Assembly: GCA_001770815.1 (NCBI GenBank)
Contig: MESD01000021.1
Coordinates: forward strand, 16,183 to 80,182
Origin: Burkholderiales bacterium RIFCSPHIGHO2_12_FULL_69_20
GTDB lineage: Bacteria; Pseudomonadota; Gammaproteobacteria; Burkholderiales; Burkholderiaceae_C
DNA length: 64,000 bases
Direction: 5' to 3'
Positions 8,550 through 16,848 of this stretch are shown here, piece after piece. Below the pieces are notes generated by a model that saw nothing but the letters and a program-made list of their open reading frames with translations, was not told the origin of the DNA and did not search any database. The translations under genes and the position numbers were made by a program. Each line of letters starts with the position of its first letter. Position 1 is the stretch's first letter.

Positions 8550-9878
8550 ATGCCGACTGCATCCGTTCTGCCCGCCGACCTGTCCGCCGATCGATCCGCC
8601 GATCGATCCGCCGATCTGCCCCCGGACGCGCCCGCTGCCATCCCCGCCTTCATGCTGCCCGCGCTGGCGGCCAGCGGCCTGAAGGCCATGACGTTGGCCG
8701 GCCGCCGGCTGCTGCCCATCGTGCAGGGCGGCATGGGTGTGGGCATTTCGGCCCACCGCCTGGCCGGTGCGGTGGCGGCGCTGGGCGGGGTGGGCACGCT
8801 CAGCTCGGTCGATCTGCGCCGCCACCACCCCGACCTGATGGAACGCACCACCGGCCTGTCGCAGCGCACCGGCCGCGATGCCGATACCAAGCTGCAGATC
8901 GACGCCGCCAACCTCGAAGCCGTCGAGCGCGAGGTGAAGGCCGCCCGCGCTGATGCCGGGGGCCGCGGCCTGATCGCGATGAACATCATGCGGGCGGTCA
9001 GCGATTACGCCGCCTACGTCAGGCGCTCGCTCGAAGCCGGTGTCGACATGGTGGTGGTGGGCGCCGGCCTGCCACTCGACCTGCCCGACCTGGCCGCCGA
9101 CCACCCCAAGGCGCTGCTGGTGCCGATCCTGTCGGATTCGCGCGGGGTGTCGCTGATCGTCAAGAAGTGGGAGCGCAAGAAGCGCCTGCCCGATGCCATC
9201 GTCATCGAGCACCCGCGCCTGGCGGCCGGCCACCTGGGTGCGGCGAAGATCGCCGATCTGAACGACCCGCGCTTCGACTTCGACCGGGTGATCCCCGAAT
9301 CGCTCGAATTCCTGCGCAAGGCCGGGCTGGAAGGCCAGATCCCGCTGATCGCCGCCGGCGGCATCCGCAGCAACGAGGACATCGCCCGCATCCAGGGGCT
9401 GGGCGGGGCCGGGGTGCAGCTGGGCACGCCGTTCGCCGTCACCATCGAATGCGACGCCAGCGAGGGCTTCAAGCACGTGCTGGCCGAGGCCCGCGACGAA
9501 GACCTGGTCGAGTTCACCAGCGTGGCCGGCCTGCCGGCGCGCGCGGTGGCCACGCCCTGGCTCAAGGCCTACCTGAAGATCGAGCCCAAGCTGCAGGCCG
9601 TGGCCCATGCCAAGAGCCGCTGCACCAAGGCCTTTGACTGCCTGGCCCAGTGCGGCCTGCGCGACGGATTCAAGGACTGGGGCCAGTTCTGCATCGACAA
9701 CCAGCTTGCCGCCGCGCTGCGCGGTGATCTGAAGAAAGGCCTGTACTTCCGCGGCCGCGGCGCGCTGCCCTTTGGCAGCCAGATCCGCAGCGTGCGTGAG
9801 CTGGTCGAGCGCCTGCTCACGCCGGGCCTGCCGCAGCCGCAGTCCTTGCGCGCGCTGGCCCACGCCCTGCCGGCCTGA
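8550..9878 (+). CDS. Nitronate monooxygenase (2-nitropropane dioxygenase) family protein
   Basis: A TIM-barrel FMN enzyme. The core begins LLPIVQGGMGVGISAHRLAGAVAALGGVGTLSS, a family signature, and ends with the phosphate-binding segment IAAGGIRSNEDIARIQGLGGAGVQLGTPF. The family oxidises alkyl nitronates; some members are enoyl reductases or have unknown roles. A C-terminal region with several cysteines (SRCTKAFDCLAQCGL) is typical of this longer subgroup. The start is uncertain: the ATG at 8550 includes a 12-base tandem repeat encoding SADR units, while ATGs at 8652 and 8688 leave the conserved barrel intact and may be the true start. No clear ribosome site favours any of them. Confidence 0.8.
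   Translation: MPTASVLPADLSADRSADRSADLPPDAPAAIPAFMLPALAASGLKAMTLAGRRLLPIVQGGMGVGISAHRLAGAVAALGGVGTLSSVDLRRHHPDLMERTTGLSQRTGRDADTKLQIDAANLEAVEREVKAARADAGGRGLIAMNIMRAVSDYAAYVRRSLEAGVDMVVVGAGLPLDLPDLAADHPKALLVPILSDSRGVSLIVKKWERKKRLPDAIVIEHPRLAAGHLGAAKIADLNDPRFDFDRVIPESLEFLRKAGLEGQIPLIAAGGIRSNEDIARIQGLGGAGVQLGTPFAVTIECDASEGFKHVLAEARDEDLVEFTSVAGLPARAVATPWLKAYLKIEPKLQAVAHAKSRCTKAFDCLAQCGLRDGFKDWGQFCIDNQLAAALRGDLKKGLYFRGRGALPFGSQIRSVRELVERLLTPGLPQPQSLRALAHALPA
8583..8616. repeat. 12-base tandem repeat near the nitronate monooxygenase start
   Basis: The 12-base unit TCCGCCGATCGA is present 2.8 times in tandem. If translation starts at 8550 the repeat encodes Ser-Ala-Asp-Arg units in a disordered leader; if it starts at 8652 or 8688 the repeat is in the untranslated leader. 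The unit length keeps the reading frame when copies are gained or lost. Confidence 0.8.
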
Positions 9879-10071
9879 GGGCCGGCCACCGTTGCCTTGC
9901 CGTGCGAGGCCGGTCGACGGGGCCCTCGGGGCGCCGTCGCTGGCGCTCAGGCGTGGGCGTGCGCGGGCGCGGGCGCACCGCGGCGCGGGCTGACCCCACC
10001 CAGGCTGGCGGGTCCGCACGCCGGGTGAGCGCCGCCGTTGAGCACCGGTGACAGGTCGGCAGGGCGGCTTG

Positions 10072-10086
10072 TGGCAGACTCTGCCA
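10072..10086. promoter_or_regulatory. Perfect 15-base palindrome upstream of a short-chain dehydrogenase gene
   Basis: TGGCAG-ACT-CTGCCA is a perfect inverted repeat ending 24 bases before the start codon at 10111. Its size and position suit an operator for a dimeric repressor; no regulator gene is adjacent. The remaining 9879-10071 is a GC-rich spacer in which I see no gene. Confidence 0.4.
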
Positions 10087-10110
10087 ATCATCACACCATT
10101 GAGACCCGCC

Positions 10111-10890
10111 ATGGCCCAACCCACTCCGCACAACCGCATCGCCCTGGTCACCGGGGCCGGCTCGGGCATCGGCCTGGCCTGCGCCGCCGCGCTGGTGGCC
10201 GATGGCTGGCGCGTGGTCTACACCGGCCGGCGTGCCGAGGCGCTGGCCGCGGCCATCGCCCGCGCCGGCGACCCCTGGGGCGACATCGCCGAGCGGGCGG
10301 TGGCTATCCCTTGCGACGTGGGCGACGAGCATTCGGTGGCTGCGCTGTTTGCGGGCGTTCACCAGCGCTTCGGCCGGCTCGACCTGCTGTTCAACAACGC
10401 CGGCATCTCGCTGCCGGTGCAGACGCCCGATCAGATCGACGCCGCCACCTGGCGCCGCGCGGTCGACACCAACCTCAACGGCATGTTCTTCTGCCTGTCG
10501 AACGCCTTCAAGCAGATGCGCGAGCAATCGCCGCAGGGCGGGCGCATCATCAACAACGGCTCGATCTCGGCCAGCGCGCCGCGGCCCGGCTCGATCGCCT
10601 ACACCGCCACCAAGCATGCGGTGAGCGGCCTGACCCGTGCGGCCTCGCTCGATGGCCGGCCGTTCGACATCGCGGTGGGCCAGATCGACATCGGCAACGT
10701 GGCCAGCGACATGACCGAGCGCATGACCCAGGGCGTGCCGCAGGCCGATGGCAGCATCCGCCCCGAGGCGCGCATGGAGGTGCAGGCGGTGGTCGACAGC
10801 TTCATGACCATGGCCCGTCTGCCGCTGACTGCCAACGTGCTGTTCATGACGGTGATGGCCACCAAGATGCCGTTCGTCGGCCGGGGCTGA
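10111..10890 (+). CDS. Short-chain dehydrogenase/reductase (SDR)
   Basis: A 259-residue classical SDR. The cofactor loop TGAGSGIG is at residues 14-21, NNAG follows in the middle, and the active-site Ser, Tyr and Lys are in NGSISASAPRPGSIAYTATKHAVSG. The basic residue pair after the second strand (TGRRAE) favours NADP(H). The expected reaction is reversible oxidation of a hydroxyl group on a small metabolite; the substrate cannot be named. An in-frame ATG 63 bases upstream adds residues with no family similarity, so 10111 was chosen. It is followed after 80 bases by the proline-rich membrane protein, on the same strand. Confidence 0.85.
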   Translation: MAQPTPHNRIALVTGAGSGIGLACAAALVADGWRVVYTGRRAEALAAAIARAGDPWGDIAERAVAIPCDVGDEHSVAALFAGVHQRFGRLDLLFNNAGISLPVQTPDQIDAATWRRAVDTNLNGMFFCLSNAFKQMREQSPQGGRIINNGSISASAPRPGSIAYTATKHAVSGLTRAASLDGRPFDIAVGQIDIGNVASDMTERMTQGVPQADGSIRPEARMEVQAVVDSFMTMARLPLTANVLFMTVMATKMPFVGRG

Positions 10891-10970
10891 GGCAACGCGG
10901 CATGCGCCGTGAGCCCGCACTGGCGCCCGAACGGTGAAGCGACCGACGTGCAGCGCAAGCAGGCGGCGGC

Positions 10971-12518
10971 ATGAGTTCGATGGCGGCGTCGGGTCCGGTG
11001 TACTGGCCGCTGCGGGGCCGGGGGCCGTCGCCGCTGCTGCGGCAATGCCTGACGCTGGCCGTGCTGCTGCACATCCTGGTGGTGGTGGTGTTCGGCAACA
11101 CCGAGGGCGGCAGCGCCCGGCCGGGCGCGGGCGTGTGGGGTGCGCTGAACATCCGTCTGACCGGCACCGACCCCGCCGGGCAGCCCGAGGCCACCGTGGC
11201 CGCCGATGCCTACAGCGGCCCGCAAGGCAGTGCCCGCGAGCGCCGCTGGGGCGGTGCCGTGCGGGCGCCGCAAGACCCGCCGCAGCAGCACAGCGCGCCG
11301 GGTGCAGCCCGCCTGGGCGAATGGGCGGAGCAGCCGCGAACGCAGCCGCAGCCGCAGCCGCAGCCGCAGCCGCAGCCGCAGCCGCAGTTGCCAGCGGCAC
11401 CAGCGGCACCAGCGGCCGACGGGCCGCCACCACCCGCCGCCACGCCTGCGCCACGGACGGCGCCGCAACCACCGCCGCTGCCGGCCGTCCCGGTGTTGAC
11501 AACGCCCGCCCCGGCCGATGCCGCGCTGCCGGACCTGCCGCTGCCGTCGCTCAACCTGCCTGCACCTGCACCTGCACCTGCACCTGCACCACCAGCCGAG
11601 CGACCTGCGCCGGTGGCCGCACCGCCGCCGCCGGCACCCGCGCCCGTGCTGTCGCCATTGCCGTCACCTGCCGAGCCGCCACCGCCGCCACGGGTTTTGC
11701 CCGTCCCGCAGCGCCCGACGGTGATCGCACCGCCGGCCTTGCCCGACTTGCCCACGTCGCCGGTCGACCGTGTGCCGCTGCCGCTGCCGCCTCTCGCCCC
11801 GGCCCCGGCCCCGGCCCCGGTGGCGGTGATGCCCACCGCGGTGGCGCCATCGCCCGCCAAGGTGCTGCCCGCACCCGTCGCAACGCCAACGTCTGTCGCA
11901 GCGCCAACGCCCGAGCCGGTGCTGCCCGCGCGCGAACGGCCGCCGCTGACCCCGCCCACCGCGATCGCGCCAACCGTGTTGCCGCCGCCCGTGGTGGAGA
12001 CTGGCCTCGAGCGCTTGCCGATGCCGGCCATCGCCGCCGCACCGGTGGTGGCGCCGACCACGCCCGCAGCCACCGCACCTGTGGCGCTGCCGACGCCGGC
12101 CGCGCTGTCACCCTCGGCATCTCCAGCCGCTGCCGTGCCGTTGTCTGCCGCGGTCCGAGAGGGTGCCGGCGGCGCGCCACCCGGCAGCAGCACCTCGCCC
12201 GGCCGCAATGCCGCCGCTGGTGCTCCCGATGCCGGTGGCCGCATCGGCCACGACGTGGCCACCGCGCCGTCGCTGCCGGCCAGTGCGCCGCGGCTCAACC
12301 TCGATCTGGTGCGCCCGCGCGGCGGCATGATCTCGTCGCAGGGCCGCCGGGGTCTGCTGCCGATGGTGCCGCATCCGCCCGAGGCCAGAACCAAACTGGC
12401 CGACGACATCCAGAAGGCCGCCAAGGCCGATTGCCGCAAGGCCTATGGCGCCATGGGCCTGCTGGCGGTGGTGCCGCTGGCCGTCGATGCCGTGCGCGAC
12501 AAGGGCTGCCGCTGGTGA
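10971..12518 (+). CDS. Proline-rich, membrane-anchored protein with conserved C-terminal motif (TonB-like architecture)
   Basis: A 515-residue protein of unknown function. Residues about 24-42 form one hydrophobic anchor (LRQCLTLAVLLHILVVVVFG) after a short basic N-terminus, so the rest is expected in the periplasm. Residues roughly 120-430 are low complexity, mostly Pro, Ala and Val with QP and AP repeats. The last 45 residues are less repetitive and hold a possible conserved domain (KLADDIQKAAKADCRKAYGAMGLLAV, ending with a second Cys three residues from the C-terminus). The layout recalls TonB or TolA, where a rigid Pro-rich arm spans the periplasm, but no TonB C-terminal fold is evident. 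The two C-terminal cysteines could form a disulfide. The coding frame is supported by the membrane anchor and the sensible C-terminus; other frames across this GC-rich repeat are also open. Confidence 0.65.
   Translation: MSSMAASGPVYWPLRGRGPSPLLRQCLTLAVLLHILVVVVFGNTEGGSARPGAGVWGALNIRLTGTDPAGQPEATVAADAYSGPQGSARERRWGGAVRAPQDPPQQHSAPGAARLGEWAEQPRTQPQPQPQPQPQPQPQLPAAPAAPAADGPPPPAATPAPRTAPQPPPLPAVPVLTTPAPADAALPDLPLPSLNLPAPAPAPAPAPPAERPAPVAAPPPPAPAPVLSPLPSPAEPPPPPRVLPVPQRPTVIAPPALPDLPTSPVDRVPLPLPPLAPAPAPAPVAVMPTAVAPSPAKVLPAPVATPTSVAAPTPEPVLPARERPPLTPPTAIAPTVLPPPVVETGLERLPMPAIAAAPVVAPTTPAATAPVALPTPAALSPSASPAAAVPLSAAVREGAGGAPPGSSTSPGRNAAAGAPDAGGRIGHDVATAPSLPASAPRLNLDLVRPRGGMISSQGRRGLLPMVPHPPEARTKLADDIQKAAKADCRKAYGAMGLLAVVPLAVDAVRDKGCRW
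11341..11387. repeat. Hexanucleotide tandem repeat encoding Gln-Pro units
   Basis: The unit CGCAGC repeats about eight times and encodes alternating Gln-Pro in the proline-rich protein. Further hexamer runs lie downstream in the same gene, with CCTGCA units near 11559-11590 (Ala-Pro) and CCCCGG-type units near 11797-11822. Such runs are prone to slippage, but changes in multiples of six keep the frame. Confidence 0.85.
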
Positions 12519-12634
12519 TCGCCCGCCGGGGAATGTACGCAGCCAGGGATCACCAACGGCCCACGACACTGACCAGCGATTGCACGGCCGCCCACCCACC
12601 CGTCCACCCACCTGACCATCAAGAGGTTGATCCC

Positions 12635-13390
12635 ATGACACAACGACTCCAGGGCAAGCGCGCCTTCATCACCGCCGCCGGCCAGGGCATCGGCCGCGCC
12701 ATCGCCGAGGCCTTCGTACGCGAAGGCGCCCAGGTCATCGCCACCGATGTCAACGCCGCGCTGCTGCATGGCCTGGTCGAGGCCATCGGCTGCCGCGCAC
12801 AGGTGCTCGACGCCACCGACGCCGCGGCCATCACCGCCGTGGCGGCCGAAGCGGGCGCGGTCGACGTGCTGGTCAATGCCGCGGGCTTCGTGCACTCGGG
12901 CACGGTGCTCGAGTGCACCGAGGCCGAATGGGACTTCGCCTTCAACCTCAATGTGCGCTCGCAGTTCCGCACCATCCGGGCCTTTCTTCCCGGCATGCTG
13001 GCGGCGGGCAACGGCTCGATCATCAACCTGGCCTCGGTGGCCGGCAGCCTGAAGGGCGCCCCCAACCGCTTTGTCTACGGCGCCACCAAGGCCGCGGTGA
13101 TCGGGCTGACCAAATCGGTGGCCGCCGACTACATCACCCGCGGCGTGCGCTGCAACGCGATCTGCCCGGGCACGGTCGAATCACCCTCGCTGCGCGACCG
13201 CATTGCCGCCCAGGCCACCGCCAGCGGCCAGACCACCGAGCAGGTCGAGGCCGCGTTCATTGCACGCCAGCCGATGGGCCGGCTGGGCCGCGTCACCGAG
13301 ATCGCCGCATTGGCCGTGTACCTGGCCAGCGACGAGAGCGCCTTCACCACCGGCACCGCCCAAGTGATCGACGGCGGCTGGTCCAACTGA
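12635..13390 (+). CDS. SDR dehydrogenase, 2-keto-3-deoxy-L-fuconate dehydrogenase-like
   Basis: A 251-residue SDR with TAAGQGIG at residues 13-20, NAAG, and the active-site block SVAGSLKGAPNRFVYGATKAAV. The C-terminus ends GTAQVIDGGWSN, the usual SDR finish. Its best family resemblance is to 2-keto-3-deoxy-L-fuconate (or rhamnonate) 4-dehydrogenase, which oxidises the sugar-acid intermediate that an FAH-family hydrolase then cleaves, and exactly such a hydrolase starts 19 bases downstream. AGAGG lies 8 bases before the ATG. The reading frame is open far upstream through the proline-rich gene, but that extension is an artefact of the high GC content. Confidence 0.8.
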   Translation: MTQRLQGKRAFITAAGQGIGRAIAEAFVREGAQVIATDVNAALLHGLVEAIGCRAQVLDATDAAAITAVAAEAGAVDVLVNAAGFVHSGTVLECTEAEWDFAFNLNVRSQFRTIRAFLPGMLAAGNGSIINLASVAGSLKGAPNRFVYGATKAAVIGLTKSVAADYITRGVRCNAICPGTVESPSLRDRIAAQATASGQTTEQVEAAFIARQPMGRLGRVTEIAALAVYLASDESAFTTGTAQVIDGGWSN

Positions 13391-13409
13391 TTTCAACCGG
13401 AGACAACTC

Positions 13410-14276
13410 ATGAAACTGCTTCGACACGGCCCCAAGGGCCACGAGAAACCCGCGCTGCTCGATGCGCAGGGTCGGGTGCGCGACCTGTCGGGCCTGATCA
13501 CCGATCTGCGTGCCGACATGCTCACGCCCGAGGGACTGGCGGTGCTGCGTGCCATCGATCCGGCGCAGCTGCCGATCGTGGCCGATCCCGGGCGCATGGC
13601 GCCGCCCTGGAGCGGCATGGGCAAGTTCGTCTGCGTGGGTCTGAACTACGCCGACCACGCCGCCGAATCCAACCTGCCGGTGCCCGCCGAGCCGGTGCTG
13701 TTCACCAAGCACACCAGCACCGTGGTCGGCTGCAACGACCCGGTGGTGCTGCCGCAGGGCTCGGTCAAGACCGACTGGGAGGTGGAGCTGGGCGTGGTGA
13801 TCGGCGCCAAGGCGCGCTACGTGTCCGAGGCCGATGCGCTGGCGCACGTGGCGGGTTATTGCGTGGTCAACGATGTGTCCGAGCGCGAGTACCAGATCGA
13901 GCGTGGCGGCACCTGGGACAAGGGCAAGGGCTGCGACACCTTCGGCCCCATCGGCCCCTGGCTGGTGACGGCCGACGAGGTGGCCGATCCGCAGCAACTG
14001 CGCCTGTGGCTGGAGGTCAACGGCCACCGCCACCAGGATGGCAGCACCCGCACGATGGTGTTCGGAGTCGCTCACCTGGTGAGCTATATCAGCCGCTTCA
14101 TGACCCTCTATCCAGGGGATCTGATCACCACCGGAACTCCGCCAGGAGTGGGAATGGGTCACAAACCTCAGCCGTTATTTTTGAAGCCCGGCGATAAAAT
14201 GCGCCTCGGCATCGACGGACTGGGAGAGCAAAACCAGACGGTGCACGCGTGGGATCCGGCACTGATCGACAACTGA
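13410..14276 (+). CDS. Fumarylacetoacetate hydrolase-family protein, 2,4-diketo-3-deoxy-sugar-acid hydrolase-like
   Basis: A 288-residue FAH-family enzyme. The C-terminal catalytic domain is complete: GKFVCVGLNYADHAAE, the metal-binding DWEVELGVVIG (Glu-x-Glu), VNDVSEREYQ, and the closing GDLITTGTPPGVGMG. Members of this subgroup cleave C-C bonds of 2,4-diketo acids with Mg2+; beside a 2-keto-3-deoxyfuconate-type dehydrogenase the natural guess is 2,4-diketo-3-deoxy-L-fuconate hydrolase giving pyruvate plus a hydroxy acid. GGAGA lies 8 bases upstream of the ATG. The last 230 bases have noticeably lower GC and less biased codons than the rest of the gene. Substrate assignment is inference from the neighbourhood. 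Confidence 0.82.
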   Translation: MKLLRHGPKGHEKPALLDAQGRVRDLSGLITDLRADMLTPEGLAVLRAIDPAQLPIVADPGRMAPPWSGMGKFVCVGLNYADHAAESNLPVPAEPVLFTKHTSTVVGCNDPVVLPQGSVKTDWEVELGVVIGAKARYVSEADALAHVAGYCVVNDVSEREYQIERGGTWDKGKGCDTFGPIGPWLVTADEVADPQQLRLWLEVNGHRHQDGSTRTMVFGVAHLVSYISRFMTLYPGDLITTGTPPGVGMGHKPQPLFLKPGDKMRLGIDGLGEQNQTVHAWDPALIDN

Positions 14277-14352
14277 TTCAGTAACCGGCTCGGGACGCGG
14301 CATGGTGCCCACGACAACAGTGTGTCGCTGGGGAAGGTTACCGGCGGCTTCA

Positions 14353-14361
14353 GGGGGGGGG
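14353..14361. repeat. Run of nine G residues upstream of a hypothetical gene
   Basis: Nine consecutive G lie 23 bases before the ATG at 14385. A homopolymer of this length is prone to slippage. If translation began at an upstream start the run would be inside the gene; with the chosen start it lies in the leader. Confidence 0.7.
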
Positions 14362-14384
14362 AACCCTTTGAAGGCCCAGAGGTC

Positions 14385-14903
14385 ATGCAGACTAGAACCG
14401 TCACCATCTACAACGGCACACGCATCCGCGTCCCCGAACACATCCAGCGTATCGACACGCACAGCACCCACGGCTGGCAGATGCGTTATGGGCAACCCAC
14501 GCTGTTCTTCTCTGACGGGCAGGGCACCGGCAACGGGCCGCGCCCGGCGCTCAAACGGGCGGTCGACGCGCTGCGCCTGCGCATCGCCGACCTGCCCGCG
14601 CCCACTGGCCTGCAGCGCGGCACCAGCCCCAACAAGCAGAACGATCTGCCGGTCGGCATCAGCGGGCCCATCCTGCGCCAGCGACCCGGCCGCTCGGTGC
14701 CCGAGTGCCATTTCTCGGTCAACCTGCCGCGTTTCGGCGGCAAGCCGCTGCGCCGCAGCGTGTACATCGCCAACCAGAACACCTACTCCCCCGAGCGCTA
14801 CACCGAAGCGCTCAACGCCGCGCTCGACATGCGCCGCAAGGCCGAAGAGCAGTACCAGATCGACGCCACTGCCGCCAAGCGGCGCGAAGCCGCCAAGCTG
14901 TAG
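14385..14903 (+). CDS. Hypothetical protein, possibly AP2-like DNA-binding
   Basis: A 172-residue basic protein I cannot assign firmly. The C-terminal third (CHFSVNLPRFGGKPLRRSVYI, then a helix with RYTEALNAALDMRRKAEEQY) resembles the three-strand-plus-helix layout of AP2-type DNA-binding domains, with lysines and arginines clustered at the end. No membrane segment or signal peptide is visible. The ATG at 14385 follows AGAGG closely; an in-frame GTG or ATG-like start at 14322 would place a run of nine G inside the gene. It sits between the FAH hydrolase and the UxaA-family dehydratase on the same strand but looks functionally unrelated. Confidence 0.6.
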   Translation: MQTRTVTIYNGTRIRVPEHIQRIDTHSTHGWQMRYGQPTLFFSDGQGTGNGPRPALKRAVDALRLRIADLPAPTGLQRGTSPNKQNDLPVGISGPILRQRPGRSVPECHFSVNLPRFGGKPLRRSVYIANQNTYSPERYTEALNAALDMRRKAEEQYQIDATAAKRREAAKL

Positions 14904-14948
14904 GCCGGCTTGCGTTTGCGGGCCGGGGGTGGCCAGGAGACCACCCCC

Positions 14949-16478
14949 ATGACAGCCCCCACGATCCGCATCCATCCCGCCGACAACGTCATCATCGCCC
15001 GCCGCCAGTTGCTGGGCGGCATGGTGCTGGCCGAGGAGGGCGGCCTGGTGGTCGCCGGCCTGGTGCCCCCAGGCCACAAGCTGGCCACAGCGGCGATTGC
15101 GCCTGGTGAGCCGGTACGCCGCTACAACCAGGTGATAGGCCATGCCACCCAGGCCATCGCGCCCGGGCAGCATGTGCACACCCACAACCTGGCCTTCGCC
15201 AGCTTCGAGCGTGCGCACGAGCCCGGCGCGGGTGCCCAACCCACAACGTACGCGGCCGAGCCCGCCACCTTCGACGGCATCGTGCGTGCCGATGCACGCG
15301 TGGCCACGCGCAACTACATCGGCGTGCTGACCAGCGTGAACTGCTCGGCTACGGCCGCGCGGGCGATCGCCGACCACTTCCGCCGCGACGTGCACCCCGA
15401 GGCGCTGGCCGATTTTCCCAACGTCGACGGTGTGGTGGCGCTGACCCACGGCATGGGCTGCGCCACCGCCAGCGACGGCGAAGAGCTGCAGGTGCTGCGC
15501 CGCACGCTGGGCGGTTATGCCCGCCATGCCAACTTCTACGGCCTGCTGGTGGTGGGCCTGGGCTGCGAGACCAACCAGATCCAGGGGCTGATCGCGCAGG
15601 AAGGCCTGCAGGAAGGCGCCCGGCTGGTGGCCTTCAACATCCAGGACACCGGCGGCACGGCCAAGACCGTGGCGCGTGGGGTCGAGCTGATTCGCGCCAT
15701 GCTTCCCGAGGCCAACCGCGTGCAGCGCCAGCCAGTGCCGGCGCGCCACCTGGTGGTGGGCCTGCAGTGCGGCGGCTCGGACGGTTATTCGGGCATCAGC
15801 GCCAACCCGGCGCTGGGTGCGGCGGTGGACCGGCTGGTGCGCCACGGCGGCACCGCCATCCTGAGCGAGACGCCCGAGATCTACGGCGGCGAGCACCTGC
15901 TGACCCGCCGCGCCGCCAGCGCGGCCGTGGCCGACAAGCTGATGGCGCGCATCCGCTGGTGGGAGGCCTACACTGCCCGCAACGGCATGACGATGGACAA
16001 CAACCCCTCGGCCGGCAACAAGGCCGGCGGGCTGACCACCATCCTGGAAAAGTCGCTGGGCGCCATCGCCAAGAGCGGCACCACGCAGCTGGTGGATGTC
16101 TACGAGTTTGCGCAGGCCATCACCGCACGCGGCTTCGTCTACATGGATTCACCGGGCTACGACCCGGTGTCGGCCACTGGCCAGGTGGCCAGCGGCGCCA
16201 ACCTGATCTGCTTCACCACCGGCCGTGGCTCTGCCTATGGCTGCGCGCCGTCGCCCTCGCTCAAGCTGGCCACCAACACCGTCTTGTGGCAGCGGCAGGA
16301 GGAGGACATGGACATCAACTGCGGCGGCATCGTCGACGGCAGCGAGACGGTGGACGAGGCCGGCGAGCGCATCTTCCGATTGATGCTGGCCACCGCCTCG
16401 GGCCGCGCCACCAAGAGCGAGTTGCACGGCTACGGCCAGAGCGAGTTCGTGCCCTGGCAGCTGGGCGCGGTGATGTGA
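14949..16478 (+). CDS. UxaA-family sugar-acid dehydratase (altronate/galactarate dehydratase type)
   Basis: A 509-residue protein with both halves of the UxaA/GarD family: an N-terminal SAF domain (about 1-90, IHPADNVIIARRQLLGG) and a C-terminal UxaA domain with YIGVLTSVNCSATAARAIA, THGMGCA, GLGCETNQI and LQCGGSDGYSGISANPALG. Conserved cysteines suggest a metal or Fe-S site. The family dehydrates altronate or galactarate to 2-keto-3-deoxy acids. CAGGAG lies 6 bases upstream of the ATG. Its nearness to an SDR and an FAH-family hydrolase suggests a dehydratase for an aldonate or aldarate in the same pathway; uronate dehydrogenase and an HpcH/HpaI aldolase further along the window would also suit galactarate. 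The exact substrate is undecided. Confidence 0.83.
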   Translation: MTAPTIRIHPADNVIIARRQLLGGMVLAEEGGLVVAGLVPPGHKLATAAIAPGEPVRRYNQVIGHATQAIAPGQHVHTHNLAFASFERAHEPGAGAQPTTYAAEPATFDGIVRADARVATRNYIGVLTSVNCSATAARAIADHFRRDVHPEALADFPNVDGVVALTHGMGCATASDGEELQVLRRTLGGYARHANFYGLLVVGLGCETNQIQGLIAQEGLQEGARLVAFNIQDTGGTAKTVARGVELIRAMLPEANRVQRQPVPARHLVVGLQCGGSDGYSGISANPALGAAVDRLVRHGGTAILSETPEIYGGEHLLTRRAASAAVADKLMARIRWWEAYTARNGMTMDNNPSAGNKAGGLTTILEKSLGAIAKSGTTQLVDVYEFAQAITARGFVYMDSPGYDPVSATGQVASGANLICFTTGRGSAYGCAPSPSLKLATNTVLWQRQEEDMDINCGGIVDGSETVDEAGERIFRLMLATASGRATKSELHGYGQSEFVPWQLGAVM

Positions 16479-16631
16479 GGCGTGAGGGCTGAGGTGCCGG
16501 CGCGCGGTGTTCATCCGGGCGTCGCGCGGTTCAGGGCGTCGGGAGGGCAGTTCGTCGCGCGGCGCTCGCGCCGATGGGTCCGGGGGCCGAAAGTACGCTC
16601 ATCGCAACCGCCCCACCCCAGGAGCCGCACC

Positions 16632-16823
16632 ATGACCACCCCCCGCTTTCTTGCCCCCGGCCAGCATCTGTTCAGCTTGATGATGGCCGCGGCGATCACC
16701 TCGGCGGTGCTGCTGTCGCTGGGTGCGCAGGCCGATGAACAACATGCCGGCGCGCTGATGTCGTCGCAGGTCGCGGCCGGCCAGCAACTGTGCGCCGCGC
16801 CCGCGCGCGCCGAACGCTCGTGA
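16632..16823 (+). CDS. Small exported or membrane protein, unknown function
   Basis: A 63-residue protein with AGGAG just upstream of the ATG. Residues about 13-34 are hydrophobic (LFSLMMAAAITSAVLLSLGAQA) and end with an Ala-x-Ala-like signal-peptidase site, leaving a mature peptide of some 30 residues, or else a single transmembrane anchor. There is one Cys near the end. I recognise no family. It is followed by a convergent gene 25 bases away. The ribosome site and signal-like segment support it being real. Confidence 0.55.
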   Translation: MTTPRFLAPGQHLFSLMMAAAITSAVLLSLGAQADEQHAGALMSSQVAAGQQLCAAPARAERS

Positions 16824-16848
16824 TCCGCCGCGGCCGCTGCGCAGCGGC

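Noticed and set aside
10934..13390. Apparent fusion of a long protein to the SDR at 12635
   Set aside because: The upstream part is an Ala/Arg-rich out-of-frame reading of the proline-rich gene; the SDR has its own ribosome site and conserved start.
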